From NCBI RefSeq assembly GCF_004362015.1, contig NZ_SNWW01000010.1:1-64000 (forward strand): a stretch of 64,000 nucleotides of DNA, in the 5' to 3' direction. Below, in pieces: positions 9,455 to 17,714 of this stretch; the stretch's first letter is position 1; every line of letters starts with the position of its first letter. The translations under genes were made by a program, and so were the position numbers. This stretch comes from Flavobacterium chryseum. GTDB taxonomy: Bacteria; Bacteroidota; Bacteroidia; Flavobacteriales; Flavobacteriaceae. Under the pieces are notes generated by a model that was given only the letters and a program-made list of their open reading frames with translations, had not been told where the DNA came from and searched no databases.

Positions 9455-9558
9455 TTTCACGCAGATTTAAAAAGATTTAAGCAGATTTCTCGTTCCTCAA
9501 ATGACAAACTAAACTTTACTAAAAACTTAGCACCTCAGAACCTCAGCAACTTAGAATC
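9455..9558. repeat. Interspersed intergenic repeats
   Basis: Two shared motifs lie in the gap before the PL11 gene. TTTCACGCAGATT (from about 9455) recurs before the GH105 gene near 42515. The complement of TTCTAAGTTGCTGAG (within 9537-9558) recurs at 35853-35867. These appear to be fragments of dispersed non-coding repeats; no function is evident. Confidence 0.5.
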
Positions 9559-9568
9559 TTCAAAAAAA

Positions 9569-11692
9569 TCAAAATATCTTTTTAAATCCTTCACTTTGTA
9601 CTTTCCATGTTCCATCTTTAGGGAAACCCGGATTTTCAATTGTTGTTCCGTCCCAGCCGCCGCACATCATGGCAACTGCGGTTAATAATCCACCGTTTCC
9701 GGGAAGATAAAGCGTTAGTCTTTCTGCCTGATAATTGTGTCCGTTTTTCAAATAAGTATTTGTTGTCACGTTCATAAATAAGGCATCAATTGCTTTATCG
9801 GGCATATTTAAACGTGCTGCCGACATCGCAGTCATCGGGAAATCCCATCCCCAGGTTTTATCCCAGGACCAGGTTTTCCAAACCAGATCGAACGTATTTT
9901 TCATGATTTTTTTATCTAAAAGAGAGGTTTCAGGAAGCATCCCGAAAGTTCCTAACACAGAAGGATGATCCGTTTTAAATTCTGGATTGGTATACGAATC
10001 TGTAGCGCTTTCTGTTGCCAGATAAACATTATCAGCAACTGGCAACGGAGATAATTTAGCCAAAACTGTTTCCCATTTTTCCGGTACTTTCTGGTTTAAT
10101 TTTTTCTTCCAAGCGATTGCGGTTTTCAAAGCCCAATTCCAATACGCTAATTCATATGTAGGGTTAAAAGTTTCCATCGCCTTAAAGCGTTCTTGTGCCG
10201 GAATTACTCCGGGACCCAAAACATAACGATCGTTTTTAGCATCATAATTGGCGAACGAAGCCATAAAATCAGCCGTTGCAAAAACGCGCTCGTTGTATAA
10301 ATTCAACGTTTTATTTGTTGCATTTGCTCTGTACATTAATTCGGCATAAGTTATAAAATGCGGTTGTTGCCAAATCAAAAATGAACCTACAGACGACGGA
10401 CTTTCATTGCCATCAGGATCGGTCATTTTTTGCCACCTTGCACCTTCAAAACCTTGTTTTTGGGCTATGTTTTTTGCTTTATCAAAAACTTTCTGGTACC
10501 ACGGAAGGCTTTTTTCTAATAATTCCGGTCGATTCCATAATGCGAAGTGAACGCCGTGCCACCAATGCATTTCTAAATGCGGTTTTCCATACCAACTGTT
10601 GTACGTTAGTCCTGTTTCCTGCGGCGGAATTTTTCCTGTGCATTGCACTTTGGTTAAATATTGCGAGAGAATCACTCGTCGTTCTAATTCTTTAGCGCGG
10701 GGATCTGTACTTCCTGAAAAATCTACTGCAGCGCCGCTTTTCCAAAATTGTTCCCAGCCTTTTATACTGCTGTTTTGAATTTCTGTAAAGGAAGAATTTG
10801 CTGTTTTTTTATCTGCTAAAGCAAAAAGACAACTCAATTCTAAAGTGTTCGTATTTAATGCTTCAACTACAAAATAATGATCTGCTGTCTTTTTTATCTG
10901 AGCGTTTCCTTTCCAATTCAAATTGATGCTGTATGAAATACTGTCCATTACATGAGTAACAATCGCTTCTGTTTTAGACTTTTCTGTAAGTGTGCTTTTA
11001 TAGTCTTGTTTGCCTTCCCATTTTGTTCCCATATCAGACCAATCTCCGGTTGGAAACGGAATTCTCAAACTGATTTTTAAACGTTTTTGTTGCAATAAAT
11101 CTGATTTTACTTTTACACCAATTGCATCTTTTTCCTGATGCGAAACAGTAAAAACCGTTACCGGAATTCCTTCTACTTCAAAATAACTTTCAATTTCTCC
11201 AGTCCATAAATTTAGTTTTTGCACAATTGATTTGATGTCTTCCGGTTTTGCTGCGCTTCCGTCTTTTTTGGTAATTTCAAAACCCAAATTTCCCAATTGC
11301 AACAGATGCGGATTTTGCCTGAACCAATTTACAGCTTCGACTTTTCTGGCGGGTTCTTTTATTTGAACTGTGTATGAAATATCTCTTCCGTACTGTTTGT
11401 AATCTCTTAAAGTTTCTGAGAATTTATAATTATTGGTATTCTTATAACTATCCCAACCCCACTCAGACTGTGTTCCCAGCGGAATCCCGTTTTCGTACTT
11501 TTTAGGAAAAGTCTGCAATCCGGTCGCATCAACGGTAAAAGCAAAAGTACCGTTTCCAACAGTCAGAGATGCCAAAGTGTCTATAGTAGAAATTTGAACA
11601 TTGTGCCTTGTTACCAATGCTTTTCGATCTATTTTTTGAGCGAAAATTGAAATGGAAAATAAAACTAAAGTAATTAATTGATATTTCTTCAT
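9569..11692 (-). CDS. Exported six-hairpin glycosidase-like protein of unassigned activity
   Basis: Not identified to a characterised family. The 707-aa protein has a signal peptide (1-19, ending SIFAQ), an N-terminal beta-rich half to about residue 330, and an alpha-helical C-terminal half resembling the (alpha/alpha)6 barrels of GH65/GH95-type enzymes. The segment NSWYGKPHLEMHWWH (365-379) resembles the stretch that carries the acid Glu in such enzymes, which makes Glu374 a candidate. A later block, MTDPDGNESPSSVG followed by WQQPHFITYAE, is also typical of the fold. It lies between DUF4450 and PL11 genes in one unit, so a role in trimming rhamnogalacturonan backbone or side chains is likely. 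Bond specificity cannot be read from the sequence. Confidence 0.7.
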   Translation of the reverse strand: MKKYQLITLVLFSISIFAQKIDRKALVTRHNVQISTIDTLASLTVGNGTFAFTVDATGLQTFPKKYENGIPLGTQSEWGWDSYKNTNNYKFSETLRDYKQYGRDISYTVQIKEPARKVEAVNWFRQNPHLLQLGNLGFEITKKDGSAAKPEDIKSIVQKLNLWTGEIESYFEVEGIPVTVFTVSHQEKDAIGVKVKSDLLQQKRLKISLRIPFPTGDWSDMGTKWEGKQDYKSTLTEKSKTEAIVTHVMDSISYSINLNWKGNAQIKKTADHYFVVEALNTNTLELSCLFALADKKTANSSFTEIQNSSIKGWEQFWKSGAAVDFSGSTDPRAKELERRVILSQYLTKVQCTGKIPPQETGLTYNSWYGKPHLEMHWWHGVHFALWNRPELLEKSLPWYQKVFDKAKNIAQKQGFEGARWQKMTDPDGNESPSSVGSFLIWQQPHFITYAELMYRANATNKTLNLYNERVFATADFMASFANYDAKNDRYVLGPGVIPAQERFKAMETFNPTYELAYWNWALKTAIAWKKKLNQKVPEKWETVLAKLSPLPVADNVYLATESATDSYTNPEFKTDHPSVLGTFGMLPETSLLDKKIMKNTFDLVWKTWSWDKTWGWDFPMTAMSAARLNMPDKAIDALFMNVTTNTYLKNGHNYQAERLTLYLPGNGGLLTAVAMMCGGWDGTTIENPGFPKDGTWKVQSEGFKKIF

Positions 11693-11736
11693 TTGGATAT
11701 ATGGTTATGTTTTATAGTTTCAAGTTTTTATCGCTT

Positions 11737-11836
11737 TGTCATTTCGACGAAGGAGAAATCACACTCGTAACTCGACAAAAATTGACGAATTTCTTTGAGG
11801 AATTTCTAGTGTGATCCCTCGTTCCTCGGGATGAGA
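11737..11836. repeat. Degenerate GTCATTTCGA palindromic element (copy 1)
   Basis: Begins TGTCATTTCGACGAAGGAG followed by AAATCACACT, and ends with AGTGTGATCCCTCGTTCCTCGGGATGA-like sequence in inverted orientation. The arms pair only partly. It is related to the better-preserved copies at 19087-19169 and 39841-39982 and lies between the DUF4450 and six-hairpin genes. Confidence 0.65.
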
Positions 11837-11918
11837 AAATTGTGGGTAATCTTCTTTTTCTACCAATATTTAGCTCGTAACGGAGCCACTTTTTTAAATT
11901 TAAATTGTTCATATTTCA

Positions 11919-11946
11919 ATCTAAAATCTATATTCTAAAATCTGAA
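11919..11946. repeat. Degenerate ATCTAAA heptamer repeat
   Basis: Four degenerate units (ATCTAAA, ATCTATA, TTCTAAA, ATCTGAA) lie just past the DUF4450 stop. They are the reverse complement of the TTTAGAT unit at 1-91 and 34278-34305. Confidence 0.6.
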
Positions 11947-11959
11947 ATAAATGAATAAA

Positions 11960-14900
11960 TCACTCTCTCATCAAAGTCAAACTCATCAAACCAATCACTA
12001 CATCGTTGGCAATTGTCTTTAAAGTCAGATCTTTCAACGTTTTATTTTTATCTAATGGCAGCTCTAAAATAGTTCCGGCACCGCCATCAATTCCGTAATT
12101 TGAATATCCTTTTATGCTTACAAAATTTTTGAAATCTCTCGTAATTTCTCCCGATTTAAAATAGACTCTTGGAGGTTTTGGAGCATCTGTTGTAAATGCA
12201 AGTCCGTCAATAAAATAATCCTGTTCTATTGGCCACCAGTTTTCAGGATTTTTTAAAGGCAGAATAGCCGAAGTTCCATCAGTATAATTAACTTTAATTT
12301 CGCCATTTATCATTCGGCTTTGCATTGGGTTTGTCGTTCCTGCCATCATCAAATAAATATGCGAAGCTTTTCCGTTTAACGGAATACTGACACTTTCCGG
12401 AAAATTATCCCACATGGAAGTGAAGATTATATTTTTCTGATTTTCATCAGATGGTGTTTTAAACGGAATTCCGTTTGGAGTTGTAATTTGTTCGTTTTGT
12501 TTTGCTTTTTCGCGCAAGCCTTTATCATCAATTTTTACCGAAACATTTGGATAACACCAATTTCCAATTCCGTTTTTTGGAAGTTGCAAAGTCACTGTTT
12601 TTGGTCTTGGCGATAAATATTCGTAATTAAAAATATCGGTTACTTTTGAATTAAAAAATGATGTCAGCGGAATGGTTTCCAGACGTTTTGATTTATCCAA
12701 CGGAATATCCCAATTTGTAATTGCTGAACCTGATTCAGTAGATTTTATATTGAGTTGAATTGGTTTCCACCAGGATAAATCGCCTTGTTTTACTTCTATA
12801 AAAAACACTTTATTTCCAGCTGAATTTACTTTTGCATTTAGCGAATTATCCGTTTTCAAAATATCACTTAGAACTTGTTGCGGATCGTAAATTGAAATGA
12901 TCTTTGCTTTTGAAGTATTGATTTCTAAAATTTCATTAGCAGTATAAATGACTTTCGAATTTATGTCTTCTAAAAAATTTCCTTTCCATTTAATTTTAAT
13001 ATCAAAAACAGGATTATACAGAACTTCAATATTGATTTTTGGTTTTCCAATACTTTCAGCAACGGTTTTCCAGGAAACTGCTTTTCCGTTTACAACAACA
13101 CTTTCTACTGATTCGTATTGCGCATTTACAACCAAATTAAGATTCATTTTTGAGCTCAAACGATTTTCAATATGATAACTTTCTTGTTGATTTTCTCTTT
13201 TAAAATCAATTGAAATATCCGGAATTTCTAAAGAGGCAGTTTTCCATTTTTCAGGAAATCCGGGTTTAATGTTTAAAACTTCGGCTAAAGCATCGGGCTG
13301 AATTCCAAAAAGACCTTCGACTAATGTTCGCGATGCCATCCCGATTGGGTCTGCAAAATCGCGGTATAATTCGCCACGTATTGCATCCTGATACAAAAGC
13401 TGTTCAAAGCCGCCCGGTGAAGCACCTAAATACATACTTTCTATCAAAGCACTTTCCCACATTTTAAACGCTTTATCAGACTGTCCGCCTTGCCAAAAAG
13501 CCAGCGAAGTATGCAATTGTTCTGCCAAAGCCACATTATTGATCGACCAAGTATACGGCTGCCAATTGGTTGTACTTATCACATACAAATCTTTTTTATC
13601 AAGTCCTTCGGCTGCAATAGGAATATGAGGAATCTGCGTATCGACATAATTCAACATTTGATAACTCTCGAAAGGATTTGACAATTCGGAATCTATGGTG
13701 TGATAAATGCTCCAAATTCCGGGCGTTTCATGCAATAATTTGTTTCCGAGTGCATCCTTATATTCTGCAAAAATTCCTTTATTAGGAATCCAGAGCTGAG
13801 AATTTGTGGCTTTCAATATTTTGTTAGCCTCTTTAGAAAATGGATTTGCATCTTCCTGTATTTTTTTAGCAATTTCTGCAACGGTTTTATTAGCATAATA
13901 GTTATAAGCCGAAGAATGAATCACGCTGCCGCCACTATATTGCAAAGCGTCACTTGCCCAGATTGAAGCGTACGCATCATAAAGTCCGTCATTATCGGGA
14001 TCAAAATTTCTTTTTTCCCAATCTAAATGTCTTTGAATCGTAGGCCACATTTCTTTCATAAACGATGCATCGCCCGTCCATTTAAAATGTCGCAACATCT
14101 CATCTATAAAAACCAAATTCATATCGTAATGATGTGCCACTGTATTTTTGTTTGGACTTCGGCTTATATAACCGCTGCTAAACATAGAAGTTCCCATTTC
14201 TTCTTTTTGACGCGCTAAATTCTTTTCTTCATCAAAAACAACCGGACCGTTTGCAGGCGCTGTTACCTGTGAATTACTGTAACTTTTAAAATGCGATTTT
14301 GCACGGTCGTGCCAACCTAACGGATCTGCGGTGTAAGCTCCACGCCAGGCATTGAGGTACATTCTCCAGGCAATTGCTCCGTGAAGATAAGCAGGACTTT
14401 CCCAGATTCCATCAGAAGCAATTGAAAGTGCCGATCCTAAAGTATTGATGTAAGGATCCGGAGTTACAACCTTAACTCTGTTGGCTAAAACTTGTGTTTC
14501 CTGAACTGATTTATCATACAGCTTTGCCAGCCCTTTTTGAGAAACATCTGTTTTTAAATCTTCGGTAGCAAAGAGCCAATACATTGCTTTTTCGGAACTG
14601 TTTTTTATTTTTCCTGCAATAACAGGCAACGATTCTGTATTCGAATTATAAAGTTCTAAAGGCGAATTTTGCTGTTTTGCGTTGGATAATTGTGTAGAAG
14701 ATTCAGGAAAAAAACCAACAAGACTTTTATTGTTTCCTGATTTTTGTTTGTTGCTTTCTGAACCATATTCCAACAAAAAAGATTGGTTTTGTATGGTGTA
14801 TTTATTGCCCAAACAATATTCAGGCTGCAAATAAAATACTGATTCAGGATCGGCTCCAATATCTCCATCGCGGCTGAATTTTTTACCGGTTGCGCCACCA

Positions 14901-15370
14901 AAAGCCCAAATTAGAGTCGTATTTTTTGATACGTTTTTACCGTAGACTTTCACAATAAAACCTTCTTTTTCTTTTAAAGCGACAACATCAATATATAAGG
15001 TTTCGTTTCCTAAAATTGCATCTTCGATTTCATAATGCATGGTTCCGAGAACATATCTTGTTTCAATTTTCGAAGCTTGAGTTATCCATTTACTTTCTTT
15101 TCCGTTTAAAATTCCCAGTTTAAAATTCCCTCCCATTCCGGGCATATACATGGCAAATTCCGGCAAATCTCCTGTTTCAACCCGAAATCCGGTATTAGAG
15201 CCATAAAGTGCACGATTGAATTTTCGGGTGCCGTTTTTTAACACAAAACTATTTCCGTCGGGCGCATAATGTATTTTACGCAAGACTTGTTTTTCCTGTC
15301 CAAATGTCGCCATTGAACATAAAAGAAATGTCTGAATTAGGATTGGAAAATATTGTATTTTAAATTTCAT
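11960..15370 (-). CDS. DUF4450-like large exported protein with a six-hairpin domain
   Basis: A 1136-aa exported protein (signal peptide to about residue 24, ending ATFGQ) that I recognise as the Bacteroidota family annotated DUF4450. The N-terminal region (about 30-270) is beta-rich. A helical central region (about 320-720) looks like an (alpha/alpha)6 glycosidase barrel: LHGAIAWRMYLNAWRGAY, WEKRNFDPDNDGLYDAYASI and WQPYTWSINNVALAEQ. The C-terminal third is again beta-rich and could bind carbohydrate. Asp and Glu residues in the DPDNDGLYD and HYDMNLVFIDE segments are candidate catalytic residues. It is first in a unit with the six-hairpin and PL11 genes, which points to rhamnogalacturonan degradation, but the reaction is unknown. 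A degenerate copy of the CAGGAT site lies about 90 bp upstream. Confidence 0.72.
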   Translation of the reverse strand: MKFKIQYFPILIQTFLLCSMATFGQEKQVLRKIHYAPDGNSFVLKNGTRKFNRALYGSNTGFRVETGDLPEFAMYMPGMGGNFKLGILNGKESKWITQASKIETRYVLGTMHYEIEDAILGNETLYIDVVALKEKEGFIVKVYGKNVSKNTTLIWAFGGATGKKFSRDGDIGADPESVFYLQPEYCLGNKYTIQNQSFLLEYGSESNKQKSGNNKSLVGFFPESSTQLSNAKQQNSPLELYNSNTESLPVIAGKIKNSSEKAMYWLFATEDLKTDVSQKGLAKLYDKSVQETQVLANRVKVVTPDPYINTLGSALSIASDGIWESPAYLHGAIAWRMYLNAWRGAYTADPLGWHDRAKSHFKSYSNSQVTAPANGPVVFDEEKNLARQKEEMGTSMFSSGYISRSPNKNTVAHHYDMNLVFIDEMLRHFKWTGDASFMKEMWPTIQRHLDWEKRNFDPDNDGLYDAYASIWASDALQYSGGSVIHSSAYNYYANKTVAEIAKKIQEDANPFSKEANKILKATNSQLWIPNKGIFAEYKDALGNKLLHETPGIWSIYHTIDSELSNPFESYQMLNYVDTQIPHIPIAAEGLDKKDLYVISTTNWQPYTWSINNVALAEQLHTSLAFWQGGQSDKAFKMWESALIESMYLGASPGGFEQLLYQDAIRGELYRDFADPIGMASRTLVEGLFGIQPDALAEVLNIKPGFPEKWKTASLEIPDISIDFKRENQQESYHIENRLSSKMNLNLVVNAQYESVESVVVNGKAVSWKTVAESIGKPKINIEVLYNPVFDIKIKWKGNFLEDINSKVIYTANEILEINTSKAKIISIYDPQQVLSDILKTDNSLNAKVNSAGNKVFFIEVKQGDLSWWKPIQLNIKSTESGSAITNWDIPLDKSKRLETIPLTSFFNSKVTDIFNYEYLSPRPKTVTLQLPKNGIGNWCYPNVSVKIDDKGLREKAKQNEQITTPNGIPFKTPSDENQKNIIFTSMWDNFPESVSIPLNGKASHIYLMMAGTTNPMQSRMINGEIKVNYTDGTSAILPLKNPENWWPIEQDYFIDGLAFTTDAPKPPRVYFKSGEITRDFKNFVSIKGYSNYGIDGGAGTILELPLDKNKTLKDLTLKTIANDVVIGLMSLTLMRE

Positions 15371-15460
15371 TCAAAAGTCGCGTTAAAAGTAATTATAAAG
15401 CCAGATTTAGAAACTAACCTGATAATTTTATTGCAATTTCATTGTTTTTTTACGGTTTAC

Positions 15461-15477
15461 TATCCTGTACCTACCTG
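15461..15477 (-). promoter_or_regulatory. Degenerate CAGGAT direct repeat before the DUF4450 gene
   Basis: On the minus strand CAGGTAG (15471-15477) and CAGGATA (15461-15467) are 10 bp apart. The proximal unit is perfect and the distal one has changes. No good TAnnTTTG box is found 21 bp downstream (only a weak TGAAATTG near 15434-15441). An imperfect palindrome centred on TGAATTCA (15493-15500) separates it from the opposite-facing site. Confidence 0.5.
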
Positions 15478-15518
15478 ATTTTAATAATATAATGAATTCA
15501 TATTATTCAATATTTTAA

Positions 15519-15563
15519 CATCATAGTACAGGATACGATATAAATTTAGAACTGCTAGTTTTG
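15519..15563 (+). promoter_or_regulatory. CE12 promoter with CAGGAT activator site
   Basis: CATCATA (15519-15525) and CAGGATA (15529-15535) are 10 bp apart. Exactly 21 bp after the second CAGGAT lies TAGTTTTG (15556-15563), a perfect TAnnTTTG. Spacing is identical to the susC1 and susC2 promoters although orientation and surrounding sequence differ. Confidence 0.68.
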
Positions 15564-15640
15564 AAATACATTCGGATCAAACTGTTTCACCTTTATATTC
15601 TAACTGTGCGGACTATCTTTTGTTTTTTAATTTAAACTTT

Positions 15641-17140
15641 ATGAAATTAATTCAACTCTTTTTAATACTTCTTTTGGCTTGTTTGTTTTTCAATTTTACA
15701 GGAAATCAAAATAACAAACCTACTGTTTTTATGGTTGGCGATTCTACCGTAAAAAATGGTAAAGGCGACGGAGCTGGCGGGCTTTGGGGCTGGGGCGATT
15801 ATATTGGTCAGTTTTTAGATACCTCAAAAGTTACTATAGAAAATCATGCTTTGGGCGGAACAAGCAGCAGAACTTTTATTGACAAAGGTTTGTGGTCTGA
15901 GGTTTTGAATAAACTTAAAAAAGGTGATTATGTTTTAATTCAGTTTGGACATAATGATGACGGACCTCTAAATGACAGTCTCCGCGCTCGTGGCACTATT
16001 AAAGGCATCGGAAATGAAACTCAGGAAATCGACAACATTCTGACAAAAAAGCATGAAATAGTACACAGTTATGGCTGGTATATTGAGAAAATTGTTCAGG
16101 AAGCAAAAGCTAAAGGAGCGATTCCGATTGTTTGTTCGCCGATTCCGAGAAACGATTGGAAAGACGGAAAAGTACCGCGCAATAGCACTAGTTACGGATT
16201 GTGGGCGAAGCAAATTGCTGAAAAGGAAAAAGTCACTTTTATCGATCTGAATGATAAAATGGCTGTTGAAATGGAAAAGTTAGGCGAAACAAAAATAACC
16301 GGAACTTATTTTTACAAACGCGATCATACGCATACATCGGCTAAAGGCGCTGCACTTTCGGCTTCGGTTATAATTAATCAATTAAAAGAAAGTGATAATT
16401 CATTAAAAAAATACATTTTAGATCATCCGAAAATTGTATTTCCTCTTAAGAAAAAAGTTTTTTTGATTGGAGATTCAACGATGTCAAATAGTGATAATCC
16501 TGACGCTATTGGCTGGGGAATGGTATTTTCTGCTTATTGCGACACAACCAGAATTGAAGTAATTAACAAAGCGCGAGCCGGACGAAGCACAAGAACTTTT
16601 GATTATGAAGGTCTTTGGGATGAAGTTAAAAACCAATTGCAACCCGGAAATTTTATTCTGATTCAGTTTGGGCATAATGATGCAGGAGCTGTTGATACGG
16701 AAAAACTTAGAGGTTCATTGAAAGGAAACGGCAATGAAACCCAAGAAGTTATTCAGCCTGATGGCACAAAAGAAATTGTTCATACTTTTGGATGGTATAT
16801 GGAAAAATTTATTAGGGAAGCTAAAGAAAAAGGTGCAATTCCGATTGTTTTAAGTCAGACTCCCAGAAACGAATGGCCGAATGATAAAGTAGAACGCAGA
16901 ACAGACACTTATAATAAGTGGTCTCAGGAAACCGCAAATAAAGAGGGTGCTTATTATATTGATTTAAACGAAATTGTCGCTTTAAAATACGAAGCTTTGG
17001 GAAAAGAAAAAGTAAAGGCTTTTTTTCCAAAAGATCATACGCATACCAATTTGGAAGGCGCTAAACTTAATGCGCTTACTGCAGCTGAAAGTATCAGGAA
17101 ATTAAAAGAATGTGGTTTGAAAGAGTTTATTCAATTATGA
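15641..17140 (+). CDS. Two-domain CE12 rhamnogalacturonan acetylesterase
   Basis: Removes acetyl groups from galacturonate in rhamnogalacturonan so that lyases can act. Two complete SGNH domains lie in tandem. Domain 1 (about 27-245) has Ser35 in GDST, GHND at 103-106 and the Asp228-x-x-His231 pair. Domain 2 (about 262-495) has Ser279 in GDST, GHND at 344-347 and Asp465-x-x-His468. Both triads are intact, so both halves could be active. The ATG at 15641 is chosen because the upstream extension starts with TTG and the ATG opens directly into a signal sequence; LLAC at residues 11-14 could be a lipobox. A single-domain relative is encoded at 33534-34277. It is transcribed alone from a CAGGAT promoter and ends at a bidirectional terminator. 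Confidence 0.92.
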   Translation: MKLIQLFLILLLACLFFNFTGNQNNKPTVFMVGDSTVKNGKGDGAGGLWGWGDYIGQFLDTSKVTIENHALGGTSSRTFIDKGLWSEVLNKLKKGDYVLIQFGHNDDGPLNDSLRARGTIKGIGNETQEIDNILTKKHEIVHSYGWYIEKIVQEAKAKGAIPIVCSPIPRNDWKDGKVPRNSTSYGLWAKQIAEKEKVTFIDLNDKMAVEMEKLGETKITGTYFYKRDHTHTSAKGAALSASVIINQLKESDNSLKKYILDHPKIVFPLKKKVFLIGDSTMSNSDNPDAIGWGMVFSAYCDTTRIEVINKARAGRSTRTFDYEGLWDEVKNQLQPGNFILIQFGHNDAGAVDTEKLRGSLKGNGNETQEVIQPDGTKEIVHTFGWYMEKFIREAKEKGAIPIVLSQTPRNEWPNDKVERRTDTYNKWSQETANKEGAYYIDLNEIVALKYEALGKEKVKAFFPKDHTHTNLEGAKLNALTAAESIRKLKECGLKEFIQL

Positions 17141-17213
17141 GTTATGAGTAAGAGACCTAGTTAAATTTATAATTTATAATTCATAACTCTTCACCCTCAC
17201 TTACAGGCAAAAA

Positions 17214-17238
17214 AAAACCTCGTTTAGAACGAGGTTTT
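17214..17238. terminator. Bidirectional terminator between convergent genes
   Basis: Eleven-bp arms AAAACCTCGTT / AACGAGGTTTT with a 3-base loop. A T-run lies on each side (in both strand senses). It serves both the CE12 gene (+) and the histone-like gene (-). Confidence 0.88.
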
Positions 17239-17253
17239 ATCTTTTTTCAAAGA

Positions 17254-17430
17254 TTATTTTTTTGATTCTTCGATAGAAACTTTTCTGAACTCTTTTAAAA
17301 GTTTTTCAATTTCTAAAGTAGCTTTACGTGCTCTTGCTCCTGCAGCTTTAACTCCTTTTTCAGTTAATGATTCAGATTCTGTTTTGAATGTTTCGATTTC
17401 GGCGTTGATTTTTACTAATAGATCTTTCAT
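17254..17430 (-). CDS. Small histone H1-like (Hc1-type) protein
   Basis: A 58-aa basic, helical protein starting MKDLLVKINAEIETFK and containing the Ala/Lys/Arg-rich stretch EKGVKAAGARARKATLEIEK (27-44 region), as in the small Hc1-type histone-like proteins common in Flavobacteriia; such proteins are thought to bind DNA. I choose the ATG at 17430: a perfect -7 box TATTTTTG (17455-17462 on the minus strand) lies 25 nt upstream and would be inside any longer reading frame. It has no obvious link with pectin use and is the one housekeeping-looking gene in the region. Confidence 0.82.
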   Translation of the reverse strand: MKDLLVKINAEIETFKTESESLTEKGVKAAGARARKATLEIEKLLKEFRKVSIEESKK

Positions 17431-17454
17431 GCTTATACTTGTTAAATTAAGGCG

Positions 17455-17462
17455 CAAAAATA
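17455..17462 (-). promoter_or_regulatory. -7 promoter element of the histone-like gene
   Basis: TATTTTTG on the minus strand matches TAnnTTTG and ends 25 nt before the ATG at 17430. It supports the short start. The remaining gap up to 17714 shows no gene. Confidence 0.55.
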
Positions 17463-17714
17463 AAAGTTTGCTTGAAACATAACGCATGTTTATTGTTAAA
17501 ATTATCACTCATTTTGGCTTTTAAGTTAATATTTAATTAACCCTGTTTGTTCAGTATTCATAATCAAGTCATTACAAAATAAGTCAGCAAATTTATTTTT
17601 GCTTATTCCTTCATAATCACAACTTCCATAATTTTTTTAGACTGTTTTTCTTACTTACAATATGCGAGAAACGGATGCAAAGTGTAAATCAGTATAACAT
17701 TGTTGCTGTGTAAC

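Noticed and set aside
9428..9460. Upstream extension of the PL11 gene
   Set aside because: Begins at GTG and precedes a proper signal peptide at the ATG (9427).
15620..15640. Upstream extension of the two-domain CE12 gene
   Set aside because: Begins at TTG; the ATG at 15641 opens directly into the signal sequence.
98..17238. The two AAAACCTCGTTT stems as possible attachment-site repeats
   Set aside because: Both are hairpins with T-runs at gene ends, so they are ordinary terminators with a common stem sequence.
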